Of a stretch of 26,466 nt of DNA, positions 8,123 to 17,109 are shown piece after piece. How positions within the stretch are numbered: position 1 is the first letter of the stretch; every line of letters begins with the position of its first letter. The notes beneath the pieces were generated by a model, which saw only the letters and a program-made list of their open reading frames with translations, was not told the DNA's origin and made no database searches. The stretch is from an uncultured Bacteroidales bacterium. Lineage in GTDB: Bacteria > Bacteroidota > Bacteroidia > Bacteroidales > UBA932. Both the position numbers and the translations under genes were made by a program. The stretch covers positions 1 through 26,466 of the forward strand of contig URCV01000023.1 in the NCBI GenBank assembly GCA_900546445.1. Reading direction: 5' to 3'.

Positions 8123-8953
8123 TCATAAATCTTTACCAACTAATTCTTTAACGCTTACTAATGAATCAACAGGTTCAGGCTTAGGGAGTTTCTCTCTGTC
8201 TAGAGTCAAGTAAAGCTTTACGCCTCTTCCCATGGATGTTCTATCTTCACTTTCGTGCGGCACCTGCCTGTAGACGAACGCCGCAAGCGAATCGGAATAA
8301 GTTCTCACGGTGCTGTCGAAAACCAGCTGTTCCACGTTAAGATAGCTATCTTGTACGGCATTTACCGCCTTCATATATGGAAGTTCCACAAAAGACGGCA
8401 CCACCGTAAAGGCGTCGCTTGGGTTAGCGCCTACCTTCAGGTTTACTACAGTGCCCACATCGACCTTAGTGCCCGGTGCGATGTCGCTGGCACCTACCAT
8501 CTGACCCAGCACGTTATTCGTAGCCAAGTCCCTGACATAGAGCAGTGTACCCAGGGCCAATCCGTTCGCCGCCAGCTCCACCTTAGCCTGTCTTACGGTA
8601 AGTCCCACGAGTGACGGCATAGGAACCTGACGCTTTCTGACGGCATTTACCGTGATATAAATCTTTCTGCCATCCTTCACCTCGCTGCCCGCTTTCGGCG
8701 TCTGTGCATAGATGGCCCCGTGCCTGAACCGATTCACGAACACTGAATCCGTGACGATGAGTTTCAGATGGTCCTTTGAGGCCAATCCCGCCGCGTCGTC
8801 CATCCTCATCCCGATGAAATCCGGCACTTCCACGTACTTATTGTGCTCGGTAAACTTCTTCAGGCCAAAACTCAAACCACCCATGACCACACAGAATATG
8901 ACGATGGCCAAAAGCAAGTTCGTAACTATCCAATTCTTCTTAAAAAAATTCAT
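8123..8953 (-). CDS. Membrane-anchored PASTA-domain protein
   Basis: A 276-residue protein with a short cytoplasmic start, one membrane helix (about residues 10-31) and an extracytoplasmic part made of three PASTA repeats: about 40-105 (VEVPDFIGM start), 110-175 (MPSLVGLTVRQAK) and 180-255 (VVPSFVELPYMKA). PASTA domains bind peptidoglycan or muropeptides in other proteins. No kinase or transpeptidase domain is attached, unlike PknB/Stk1 or PBP2x, so it is probably a cell-wall-sensing or anchoring protein of unknown partner. The next upstream gene stops 12 bases before its ATG. Confidence 0.88.
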   Translation of the reverse strand: MNFFKKNWIVTNLLLAIVIFCVVMGGLSFGLKKFTEHNKYVEVPDFIGMRMDDAAGLASKDHLKLIVTDSVFVNRFRHGAIYAQTPKAGSEVKDGRKIYITVNAVRKRQVPMPSLVGLTVRQAKVELAANGLALGTLLYVRDLATNNVLGQMVGASDIAPGTKVDVGTVVNLKVGANPSDAFTVVPSFVELPYMKAVNAVQDSYLNVEQLVFDSTVRTYSDSLAAFVYRQVPHESEDRTSMGRGVKLYLTLDREKLPKPEPVDSLVSVKELVGKDL

Positions 8954-8965
8954 AAAGAAAGTCTC

Positions 8966-9895
8966 TTATTTTCTTAGGGTTCTATTCGCGAGGTTAATGC
9001 GATACTTGAACATCTCCTTACCCTTATAGAAGTAGATGGAGACTACGTTATTATCCATAAATCCTACCTGAGCGATGTAGCGCTGCGTCTTGCGGTTCTT
9101 GCATACCGGCTCCGCCCATACGAGCAGGTGGGCATTGGTCTTCTTATTCCTTACTACTACGGAATAGCCTCTCACGTCGCACACTCCGGCTTCGAGATTA
9201 CCCTTCGTGCTCTTCTTAGCCTTCTTATAGGCAGTATATATGGAGCAATCCTCGGAAATGGTGCCGAATTCTATGGTTCCGGCAGATTTCATAGCATTAG
9301 GATTATTCTCAAGCCACCAGTCTATGTACTCGTCGCTCTTGAAGTCTGCCTCGGAAAGTGTTTCGAGTCTGGCGTCTACCCTGAACAGCGAATCCAAATA
9401 GGTAGAATAGACATTCTTTTCTACCAATGCGAGCGAAGACACGCCTTCTATGCAAAACTCCCCTTTCGTAGGCTTTATCGCAGTACCGTCGAAATCAAGA
9501 CCATACAGGGAGTTATCCTGAAGCGAATAGAGGTATCTCGTCAGTTTGAGGCGTTTTCCGCCATCGTATCGGCATAGCAGAGGAATCTCCAGCATCTGCT
9601 CGTCTCCGACATTCACGAGTGCCACCGAATCGCACTTGGTATAGACGGCGTCTGCCGACGGAGCGTCCGGATAGATGTAATAGGGATTCCCGTTAATCTT
9701 ATACCTCTTACGTTTAAGTGTATAGTCGGTGATGACTATCGACGAGTCGGTGTAATCTACGCAAATAGCCGACACTGTCTTGCCGGCTTGATGTTCGAGA
9801 ACGTTCTGGTGCTCGGCGTGAGGATCGAATCCCTTCTTCTGGCCGAAACACAAGACGCAGCAGAATAATGCCATTAAGGCCAATACTTTTTTCAT
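8966..9895 (-). CDS. Secreted protein of unknown function
   Basis: A 309-residue protein with a clear signal peptide (KKVLALMALFCCVLCFG, cleavage near residue 18). The mature part looks rich in strands, with pairs such as SSIVITDY and RYKINGNPYYIYP, and ends in a basic region (KYRINLANRTLRK). I recognise no domain. Several cysteines (C17 region, then KCDSV, LCRYD, FCIEG, DCSIY, VCDVR, VCKNR) could form disulfides, which is of interest because the block also encodes a thioredoxin-fold protein. The ATG is one base after the kbl stop, so it is surely cotranscribed with kbl, although no functional link is evident. Confidence 0.75.
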   Translation of the reverse strand: MKKVLALMALFCCVLCFGQKKGFDPHAEHQNVLEHQAGKTVSAICVDYTDSSIVITDYTLKRKRYKINGNPYYIYPDAPSADAVYTKCDSVALVNVGDEQMLEIPLLCRYDGGKRLKLTRYLYSLQDNSLYGLDFDGTAIKPTKGEFCIEGVSSLALVEKNVYSTYLDSLFRVDARLETLSEADFKSDEYIDWWLENNPNAMKSAGTIEFGTISEDCSIYTAYKKAKKSTKGNLEAGVCDVRGYSVVVRNKKTNAHLLVWAEPVCKNRKTQRYIAQVGFMDNNVVSIYFYKGKEMFKYRINLANRTLRK

Positions 9896-9896
9896 T

Positions 9897-11084
9897 CTAA
9901 ATGACTTTCAAGTCCTTGCCCACTTTGATGAATGCATCTATCGCGCGATCGAGCTGGTGCTGCGTGTGTGCGGCGCTTAGCTGAACGCGGATTCTCGCTT
10001 GGCCTGCAGGCACTACCGGATAATAGAATCCGGTTACGAAGATTCCCTCTTCGGCCATAGCGCTAGCGAACTTCTGGCTCAGAGGAGCGTCGTACAGCAT
10101 CACTGCGCAGATGGCGCTCTGTGTAGGCTTGATGTCAAACCCGGCATCAAGCATCTTGGCGCGGAAGTATTCCACGTTCTCCACGAGTCTTGAGTGCAGT
10201 TCGTCGCTCTCTTCGAGCATCTTGAAGAGTTCCACTCCGGCGCCTGCTATCATAGGAGGCAACGAGTTCGAGAAAAGATATGGACGGCTTCTCTGACGAA
10301 GCATCTCTATAATCTCCTTTCGGCCTGTGGTAAATCCGCCTACGGCTCCGCCGAATGCCTTTCCCAGAGTTCCGGTGTGGATGTCTATCCTGTCGTAGCA
10401 GTCGTACAACTCTCCGACTCCCCTTCCCGTAAGACCTACCACTCCGGCGCTGTGACTCTCGTCCACCATCACGAGCGCGTCATATTTTTCCGCGAGGTCG
10501 CAGATTTTGTCCATAGGGGCGACATTACCGTCCATAGAGAATACGCCGTCGGTCACTATGATACGGAAGCGCTGTGCCTGGGCTTCCTGAAGACAGCGCT
10601 CGAGCTCTGTCATATCGGAATTGGCATAACGATAACGCACTGCCTTACAAAGACGTACGCCGTCGATTATGGATGCGTGATTCAATGAATCGGAGATGAT
10701 GGCATCTTCAGCGGTAAGGAGCGGCTCGAAGACACCGCCGTTTGCGTCGAAACAGGCAGCGTAGAGAATGGTGTCTTCGGTGTGGAAGTATCTTGATACG
10801 GCTTTTTCAAGTTCGAGGTGCACGTCTTGGGTTCCGCAGATGAATCGAACGGAGCTCATTCCGTAGCCACGGGCGTCCATCGTGCGCTTCGCAGCCTCGA
10901 TAAGGCGAGGCGAATTGGCCAGTCCCAAGTAGTTGTTGGCACAAAAATTAAGGGCTTTTCTGCCGTCGCTCAGGGTGATTTCGGCGCCCTGCTCGGAGCA
11001 TATTACGCGTTCCTGCTTGTAGAGACCGTCTTTACGGATCTTTTCGAGTTCGCAGGTGAGATGTTCTTGAAATTTGCCGTACAT
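9897..11084 (-). CDS. kbl: Glycine C-acetyltransferase (2-amino-3-ketobutyrate CoA ligase)
   Basis: PLP enzyme that cleaves 2-amino-3-ketobutyrate with CoA to glycine and acetyl-CoA, the second step of threonine breakdown. The 395 residues match the family. The alpha-oxoamine synthase features are present: FCANNYLGL near the N-terminus, the VDESHSAG segment with Asp208 and His211 for the cofactor ring, and the Schiff-base Lys242 in GTLGKAFGG. The close relatives BioF, HemA and serine palmitoyltransferase share these residues; the immediately preceding threonine dehydrogenase gene (6-base gap) makes Kbl the right call. Confidence 0.95.
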   Translation of the reverse strand: MYGKFQEHLTCELEKIRKDGLYKQERVICSEQGAEITLSDGRKALNFCANNYLGLANSPRLIEAAKRTMDARGYGMSSVRFICGTQDVHLELEKAVSRYFHTEDTILYAACFDANGGVFEPLLTAEDAIISDSLNHASIIDGVRLCKAVRYRYANSDMTELERCLQEAQAQRFRIIVTDGVFSMDGNVAPMDKICDLAEKYDALVMVDESHSAGVVGLTGRGVGELYDCYDRIDIHTGTLGKAFGGAVGGFTTGRKEIIEMLRQRSRPYLFSNSLPPMIAGAGVELFKMLEESDELHSRLVENVEYFRAKMLDAGFDIKPTQSAICAVMLYDAPLSQKFASAMAEEGIFVTGFYYPVVPAGQARIRVQLSAAHTQHQLDRAIDAFIKVGKDLKVI

Positions 11085-11090
11085 AATATA

Positions 11091-12047
11091 CTATTTGTTT
11101 AGTTTGACTTTCAAATTCTTTATCATATCTTGAGTCATAGTGTCGAGGTCGTAGGTCGGAGCCCAGCCCCATTCCTTACGGGCACAGGTGTCGTCCATAT
11201 TATCCGGCCAAGAATCGGCTATGCTCTGACGCACCGGGTCTACCTCGTAGCGCATCTTGAAGGAAGGTATGTACTTGCGTATGGATGCGGCGATAGTCTC
11301 CGGGTCGAAGCTCATAGATGCGATATTGAAGGAATTACGATGTTTCAGGTAGCGCGGGTTCGCCTGCATGATGTCTATGGCGGCACGAAGCGCATCCGGC
11401 ATATACATCATATCCATAAGGGTTCCTGCGGCTATAGGGCACACGAATTCCTCGCCCTTTACCGCGGCGTAGTAGATTTCCACGGCATAGTCGGTAGTGC
11501 CGCCACCAGGAAGTGTGGTATAGCTGATTAGCCCGGGGAATCGAACGGAGCGGGTGTCCACTCCGTATTTGTGGAAATAGTAGTCACTTAGCAGCTCGGT
11601 AGCCACCTTCGTGACTCCATACATGGACGTAGGACGCTGAATGGTGTCCTGAGGAGTATTCTTGTGCGGAGTGGACGGGCCGAAAGAACCTATGGAACTC
11701 GGCGTGAACACTGCGCATTTTTTCTCTCTCGCCACCTCCAGAACATTTATCAGGCCATTCATCTGAATGTCCCAAGCCTTCAACGGAAGTCTTTCTGCCG
11801 TAGCCGAAAGAAGAGCGGCCAAGTTATAGATGGTGTCGATGTCGTATTTGTCGACGGCATCGGCTATCTGCTTGGCATTACACACGTCCACTTCCTCACT
11901 CGGTCCGCTAGAAAGGAGTTTTCCCTTAGGCTCGCATCCCTTAATGTAGCCGGCGACGACCTTCCCGTTAGGGAAAGTGCGCCGCAGCAACATAGTGAGT
12001 TCGGAGCCAATCTGGCCCGTAGCTCCAATTACAAGAACATTTTTCAC
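11091..12047 (-). CDS. L-threonine 3-dehydrogenase, SDR type
   Basis: NAD-dependent oxidation of L-threonine to 2-amino-3-ketobutyrate, feeding Kbl downstream. The 318-residue protein has the Rossmann motif GATGQIG at 8-14, catalytic Ser118, and Tyr143/Lys147 in YGVTK, as in extended short-chain dehydrogenases. The segments RFPGLIS and PGGGTTDYA are features of the SDR-type threonine dehydrogenases rather than of sugar epimerases. The start is GTG at 12045-12047, sharing its first base with the TAG stop of tig; the next in-frame ATG lies after the nucleotide-binding motif and cannot be the start. Confidence 0.92.
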   Translation of the reverse strand: MKNVLVIGATGQIGSELTMLLRRTFPNGKVVAGYIKGCEPKGKLLSSGPSEEVDVCNAKQIADAVDKYDIDTIYNLAALLSATAERLPLKAWDIQMNGLINVLEVAREKKCAVFTPSSIGSFGPSTPHKNTPQDTIQRPTSMYGVTKVATELLSDYYFHKYGVDTRSVRFPGLISYTTLPGGGTTDYAVEIYYAAVKGEEFVCPIAAGTLMDMMYMPDALRAAIDIMQANPRYLKHRNSFNIASMSFDPETIAASIRKYIPSFKMRYEVDPVRQSIADSWPDNMDDTCARKEWGWAPTYDLDTMTQDMIKNLKVKLNK

Positions 12048-13039
12048 TATTTCAACTCTTTGAATTTCTCTGCAGAAATCTTCTTCGCCTTAATGGTGAT
12101 GACACTCTTGATCTTGTCGAGAACTTTCTGGTCTTCTACCTGCTCGGCGAGTCTTTCGACCTGCTTCTGGTCGTGAAGTACGTTGTTTACGGCCTCGTCG
12201 ATCATTTCCTGAGGAACGTTTCCGATACCGTACATAGCGTACTGATAGGTAACGAATGCCTTAGCAGCGTCCTTGAGGTCATCTGCACTGACCTGAAGCT
12301 CGAATTTCTTCATAAGGCTGCCTCTTACGAGCTGCCACTTGAAGTCCTCTGCAAATGCAGGGAATTCCTCTTCTACCTGCTCTGCGGTTACCTTTCCGTC
12401 GTTAGCGTGGAGAAGCCATCTCTTGAGGAATGCCTCAGGAAGCTCTACGCCTGCCTTGTTTACATAGAAATCGCGGATGTCCTTAGAAAGTCTCCACTGA
12501 GCCTCAGACTTGTAGTTCTCCTTAAGGCGCTCTGAAGCCTCTTTCTCGATCTCCTCGTCGGTCTTCTCTTCCTTCTTGCTCTCGTAGTATTTCTTAAGGT
12601 TGGCAGCCATGTCTTCCTTCTCCTTAGCGGATACGGTTATGCTATAGTTAGGGACTTCGTCCTCTGCCACTACATCTACGTCTACCTCAGGACTCAAAGC
12701 CATATCGAACACGAAAGTGAACTCTTTACCGCTGGTCCAGTCTACATCAGGCTGCTTCTCGCTTGAGAGAGGCTCTCCCAAGATGTGAAGTTTCTCGTCG
12801 TCGATGAACCTCTGAAGGCCTGTACCGATTACCTCGTTAATGGAATCGGCCAACACCTGTCCGCCGTACACGCGCTGAACGAGGCTCATAGGAACATTTC
12901 CCTTACGGAATCCCTTGAAGTCAGCACGACGTCTGCAATCTGCAAGTTTCTTCTTCTCAATCTCCGCATAATCTGCAGGCTCGATGTTCATAGTAAGCTC
13001 GATATTGAGCTTGTCAATCTGGTTTTTTGTTAATTTCAT
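12047..13039 (-). CDS. tig: Trigger factor lacking the PPIase domain
   Basis: Ribosome-associated chaperone that meets nascent chains at the exit tunnel. Residues 1 to about 120 are the ribosome-binding domain with the signature FKGFRKGNVP (GFRKG at 43-47) and the ILGEPL segment. From about 165 to 310 the helical C-terminal chaperone arms are recognisable (LSKDIRDFYVNKAGVELPEAFLKRWL onward in separate blocks). The whole protein is 330 residues, while trigger factors are usually about 430-450. The missing length falls between the two domains, where the FKBP-like peptidyl-prolyl isomerase domain belongs; only a charged helix-like linker (about 140-175, rich in Lys and Glu) is there. The frame is unbroken, so this is not a sequencing gap that leaves a frameshift. 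The gene lies 11 bases after the HD-domain gene. Confidence 0.93.
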   Translation of the reverse strand: MKLTKNQIDKLNIELTMNIEPADYAEIEKKKLADCRRRADFKGFRKGNVPMSLVQRVYGGQVLADSINEVIGTGLQRFIDDEKLHILGEPLSSEKQPDVDWTSGKEFTFVFDMALSPEVDVDVVAEDEVPNYSITVSAKEKEDMAANLKKYYESKKEEKTDEEIEKEASERLKENYKSEAQWRLSKDIRDFYVNKAGVELPEAFLKRWLLHANDGKVTAEQVEEEFPAFAEDFKWQLVRGSLMKKFELQVSADDLKDAAKAFVTYQYAMYGIGNVPQEMIDEAVNNVLHDQKQVERLAEQVEDQKVLDKIKSVITIKAKKISAEKFKELK

Positions 13040-13050
13040 ACTATTTATTT

Positions 13051-15063
13051 TTATTTGATTTTTCTTTTCGGGTATTTGATTCTCTCATGATACATTTGAC
13101 CCAAATAAGTCTGCATCACGATTTTAATGGTATCTATCTCCTTAAGGGTAATGTCGGCCTGTTCCAATTGGCCGTCCTCTATCTTATAGGCGAAGATTCT
13201 GTCCACGAGCGCGGAAATGCTCTCCTGCGAGTAGTCTCTCAATGTTCTGGAAGCGGCCTCGATGGAGTCGCTCAGCATCAGGATGACCTGCTCCTTAGTG
13301 GTCGGGGTAGGTCCAGGATACAGGAACTCCTTCTTTAGCTCAGGGTCGCCGCCCTCCTTAAGGTATTTGTCGTAAAAAAATGAGACACAAGTGGTTCCGT
13401 GATGAGTCCTGATGAAATCGGTAATCACCGACGGGAGTTTGTGCGCCTGTGCTAGCTCCACGCCGTCCGTAACGTGCTTTATGATGTCCTGGGCACTCTG
13501 GAGCGGAGTGATGTCCGCATGATATTTGGCGTCGGTCGAGGTCAGGGACTCGTTCTCCACGAAGCAGAGAGGATTCTTGATCTTTCCTATGTCATGATAG
13601 AGAGCGCCTGCCTTTATGAGAATCTCATCGGCATTAATGGCTCTCGCTGCTGCCGAGGCCAAGTTCATCACCTGAAGTGAGTGCTGGAATGTACCCGGAG
13701 CCTTCTGCTCGAGCTGGCGAAGCAGTTCGTTAGAAGTGTCCGAGAGTTCCTGAAGACGGGTCGACGACACGAGATTGAAGCTCCTTTCGAGAAGGTAGAC
13801 AAACGGATGGAGTGCTACCTGAAGGATGGAGCCTATGCATATAAGTCCCAGTGTAGGAAGGTAATCCACATTTATGACGCCCGTAATGACGAATGCCGAG
13901 AACAGGACTGCGGTGCACACGAAGTTAATCGATGCAGCGATGAACTGCTTCGCACCCTTCGAGAAATGCTTGAATACATAGAGCGTTATGACTCCGGATA
14001 CGAGATACATCATAAACACAGCTGCGCCGTTCTCCGCGAAGAGAAGCAGCGGAAGCAATGTGGCAATGTATACCGGATAGATAACCCTGGTCCTGAAGAA
14101 AGCCTGTAGATAAAGCGCTGCCACCGAGAACGGGAAGATGAATATCCACTGCGGAGCGAACTTAATCAAAATAAGCTCCACGGAAGCTATCAGGGTAAAG
14201 ACCACCACGACATAGAGGTATCGATTGTAGTCTTTGAATATCATAGCATTAGAGAAGTAGATGGCGAAGTACAGGCAGATGAGTATGCCTAATACCAGCA
14301 GCGCATTTCCCAGCCAGATAGCAGCAAGTGGCTTGTCGTAGCCGTAGCTGTGCTCGTATTCGGCCTTATAGGAGTCGAGCATCTGGGCCACCTCGGCGGT
14401 AATCAGCTCGCCATTGTTCACGATAATGGTTCCGGCGTTAACGAATCCGGAAGTAGTCGATACCATCGACTGCGTCTGACTGTGTACGAGAGCCGTAATC
14501 TGCTCGTCGTAGACTAGATTTACCGCAAGCAGGTCGTATATGGACTTCGATCTTATTATGGAGTCTACGTTAACCTCGGGACAATCCGTCGAAACCCCGT
14601 GAAGGAGTGCGATTCGTGCCTGCGGAAGAAGATAAACCTCTGACACAGGCACCTTTTCGGCACGTTTCCCCTTCTGGACATATATCAATTCGACATTATC
14701 CTGAATCTCGGGGATGATTCCCTTATTATAGATATCTGACAGGTGTCTGACCAGCGAAGACTTCAATCCCGGAACATCGGCGAAGCTCATTCCCTCGATC
14801 TTTCTAAAACTCTCTCCGACCACCTCGGTAGACATCTTGTAGTAAGGAATTACGGTAGACGACAAATCCGCCTTTTCCTTAGCTATCTGTTCAGTGGTTT
14901 TCAGAAGAGGAAAATCAAACTGGGCCACGAGAGTCTCGTAGCGCCAAGCCTGACCCTTCGAATAGTCATAACCCCACTTCGCCGTGCGTGGCACCAAGAC
15001 CATAAGCACCGCGAAAGATACCACAAGGGGTATGACAGCCTTCCACCTGAAAGAGGATTTCAT
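13051..15063 (-). CDS. 7TM-HD membrane phosphohydrolase, PgpH-like
   Basis: A 670-residue integral membrane protein. Layout: N-terminal membrane helix (about 8-25), large extracytoplasmic 7TMR-HDED domain (about 40-240), seven membrane helices (about 248-425), and a cytoplasmic HD domain (about 440-650). The metal ligands of the HD domain are visible: His461 in FQHSLQV and His490-Asp491 in GALYHDIGK, followed by the conserved FVENE. In Firmicutes, PgpH of this family hydrolyses cyclic di-AMP, so that is the best guess for substrate; it is inferred, not shown here. No diadenylate cyclase gene is in the window. It starts 4 bases after the gyrB stop, so the two are cotranscribed. Confidence 0.92.
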   Translation of the reverse strand: MKSSFRWKAVIPLVVSFAVLMVLVPRTAKWGYDYSKGQAWRYETLVAQFDFPLLKTTEQIAKEKADLSSTVIPYYKMSTEVVGESFRKIEGMSFADVPGLKSSLVRHLSDIYNKGIIPEIQDNVELIYVQKGKRAEKVPVSEVYLLPQARIALLHGVSTDCPEVNVDSIIRSKSIYDLLAVNLVYDEQITALVHSQTQSMVSTTSGFVNAGTIIVNNGELITAEVAQMLDSYKAEYEHSYGYDKPLAAIWLGNALLVLGILICLYFAIYFSNAMIFKDYNRYLYVVVVFTLIASVELILIKFAPQWIFIFPFSVAALYLQAFFRTRVIYPVYIATLLPLLLFAENGAAVFMMYLVSGVITLYVFKHFSKGAKQFIAASINFVCTAVLFSAFVITGVINVDYLPTLGLICIGSILQVALHPFVYLLERSFNLVSSTRLQELSDTSNELLRQLEQKAPGTFQHSLQVMNLASAAARAINADEILIKAGALYHDIGKIKNPLCFVENESLTSTDAKYHADITPLQSAQDIIKHVTDGVELAQAHKLPSVITDFIRTHHGTTCVSFFYDKYLKEGGDPELKKEFLYPGPTPTTKEQVILMLSDSIEAASRTLRDYSQESISALVDRIFAYKIEDGQLEQADITLKEIDTIKIVMQTYLGQMYHERIKYPKRKIK

Positions 15064-15067
15064 CTTT

Positions 15068-17077
15068 TTATGCGTCTATATTAGCGTAATGTGCGTTTTC
15101 TTCGATAAACTGCCTGCGTGGCGGTACATCGTCGCCCATAAGCATAGAGAAGGTACGCTCGGCCTGAGCTGCGTTCTCTATGGTAATCTGGCGGAAACGA
15201 CGGCGCTCAGGGTCCATAGTGGTAGCCCACAACTGCTCGTCCGACATCTCTCCCAAACCTTTATAGCGCTGAATGGTATAACCCTTGTCAGAGCCCTTTC
15301 CGAGCTTGAGAGCAGCCTCCTCTCTCTGTTCCTCGGTCCAGCAATATATCTCTTCCTTACCCTTCTTCACCAAGTAAAGCGGCGGAGTGGCGAGGTATAC
15401 ATAGCCATTCTTTATGAGGTCGAACATATATCTGAAGAAGAATGTGAGGATAAGACAGGCAATGTGAGAACCATCGACATCGGCATCGGTCATAATCACT
15501 ACCTTATGATATCTCAGCTTGCTCAAGTCCATATGTTTCTCGCCGTTTTCGTCTTCCTGTGCCACGGTAACGCCCAGTGCGGTGTAGATGTTCTGAATCT
15601 CCTGGCTGTCGAAAGCCCTGTCCACAGCAGCCTTCTCGACGTTCAAAATCTTACCACGAAGCGGGAGAATAGCCTGAAATTCACGATTTCTACCCAGCTT
15701 GGCAGTACCGCCTGCGGAATCTCCCTCGACCAGGAACAGCTCGCACTTCTCCGGATCTCTCTCGGAGCAGTCGGCCAATTTACCCGGCATACCTGCGCCG
15801 CTCAAAACCGATTTGCGCTGCACCATCTCACGTGCCTTTCGCGCCGCATTACGGGCAGTGGCAGCGAGAACGATCTTCTCGATGATGGTCTTCGCGAGTT
15901 TAGGATTCTCTTCCAAGAAAATATCCATAGCAGCCGCAGTAGCCTGAGATACAGCCGATGTAACTTCCGGGTTACCGAGCTTCGTCTTAGTCTGGCCTTC
16001 GAATTGAGGCTCTGCCACCTTCACTGAGATGACTGCCGTAAGGCCTTCCCTGAAGTCTTCCGGAGCGAGCGGATCCTTCATCTTCGCGAGAAGGTTATTC
16101 TTCTCCGCGTACTGTTTCAAAGAACGGGAAAGACCCATCTTGAATCCCTGAAGATGAGTACCACCCTCTATGGTGTTGATGTTATTTACGTAAGAATATA
16201 TCTTCTCCGAATAGCCCGTGTTATACTGAAGGGCTATGTCGATAGGAATTATCTTATCTGAAGACACACAGATAGGCTCCGGAATCAAAGTCTGCGCACC
16301 TGCGTCGAGATACTCGATGAACTGCTTGAGACCATCGTTCGAATAGAATACCTCGCTACGGAAAATCTTACGGCCGGTAGGCTTCGCATTATCGTTCTCG
16401 TCGATCACATACTCGTCGACGAGTTCCCTCTCATCGGTCAAGCTAATGCGCACGCCCTTATTAAGATAGGCCAATTCCCTCAATCGCGCAGCCAGCGTGT
16501 CGTACTTATAAATAGTGGTCTGAGTAAAGATCTCAGCGTCCGGATGGAAGGTAATGATGGTTCCTGTGTTATCGGAATCGCCTACTACCTGGACAGGGCC
16601 AAGTGGTTTACCCTTAGAGAATTCCTGTTTGAAGACCTTACCCTCGCGGTGAACTTCTGCAATAAGATGGTCGGAAAGGGCATTCACGCAGGACACACCC
16701 ACACCATGAAGACCTCCGGACACCTTGTAGCTATTCTTACTGAACTTACCGCCGGCGTGAAGCACCGTAAGAACCACCTCCAAGGCGGAACGATGCTCCT
16801 TTTCGTGCATACCGGTAGGGATACCACGTCCGTTATCCTCTACCCTTATGGAGTTGTCAGGAAGAATGCTCACCTCTATGTCGGTACAGAATCCGGCCAT
16901 AGCCTCATCTATACTGTTATCCACCACTTCATATACCAGATGATGCAATCCCCTCTCGGATACATCTCCGATATACATCGATGGTCTCTTTCTTACGGCC
17001 TCCAATCCCTCAAGCACCTGAATGCTGTCAGCACCATACTGCTGCTCGGCCTGTTTGATTTCTTCTGTCTCTATCAT
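15068..17077 (-). CDS. gyrB: DNA gyrase subunit B
   Basis: ATPase subunit of gyrase, which introduces negative supercoils into DNA. The 669 residues carry the GHKL ATPase domain (VRKRPSMYIGD, then EVVDNSIDEA and the ATP-lid glycines), the transducer domain, the TOPRIM domain with EGDSAGG (Glu451) and the DADVDGSHI metal site, and the QRYKGLGEM motif. The C-terminal tail LMGDDVPPRRQFIEENA is the GyrB rather than ParE type. It is the first gene of the long minus-strand block and has a good promoter in the 69-base gap upstream. Confidence 0.97.
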   Translation of the reverse strand: MIETEEIKQAEQQYGADSIQVLEGLEAVRKRPSMYIGDVSERGLHHLVYEVVDNSIDEAMAGFCTDIEVSILPDNSIRVEDNGRGIPTGMHEKEHRSALEVVLTVLHAGGKFSKNSYKVSGGLHGVGVSCVNALSDHLIAEVHREGKVFKQEFSKGKPLGPVQVVGDSDNTGTIITFHPDAEIFTQTTIYKYDTLAARLRELAYLNKGVRISLTDERELVDEYVIDENDNAKPTGRKIFRSEVFYSNDGLKQFIEYLDAGAQTLIPEPICVSSDKIIPIDIALQYNTGYSEKIYSYVNNINTIEGGTHLQGFKMGLSRSLKQYAEKNNLLAKMKDPLAPEDFREGLTAVISVKVAEPQFEGQTKTKLGNPEVTSAVSQATAAAMDIFLEENPKLAKTIIEKIVLAATARNAARKAREMVQRKSVLSGAGMPGKLADCSERDPEKCELFLVEGDSAGGTAKLGRNREFQAILPLRGKILNVEKAAVDRAFDSQEIQNIYTALGVTVAQEDENGEKHMDLSKLRYHKVVIMTDADVDGSHIACLILTFFFRYMFDLIKNGYVYLATPPLYLVKKGKEEIYCWTEEQREEAALKLGKGSDKGYTIQRYKGLGEMSDEQLWATTMDPERRRFRQITIENAAQAERTFSMLMGDDVPPRRQFIEENAHYANIDA

Positions 17078-17109
17078 TTTCTTAATTTATTTTATATTCG
17101 AAAAGCCTA

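Noticed and set aside
14984..16027. Open frame of about 347 codons on the plus strand across the gyrB end
   Set aside because: It is antisense to gyrB and to the start of the HD-domain gene, both of which are certain. No domain is visible.
15068..17077. ParE instead of GyrB
   Set aside because: The C-terminal tail LMGDDVPPRRQF and overall motif set fit GyrB better.
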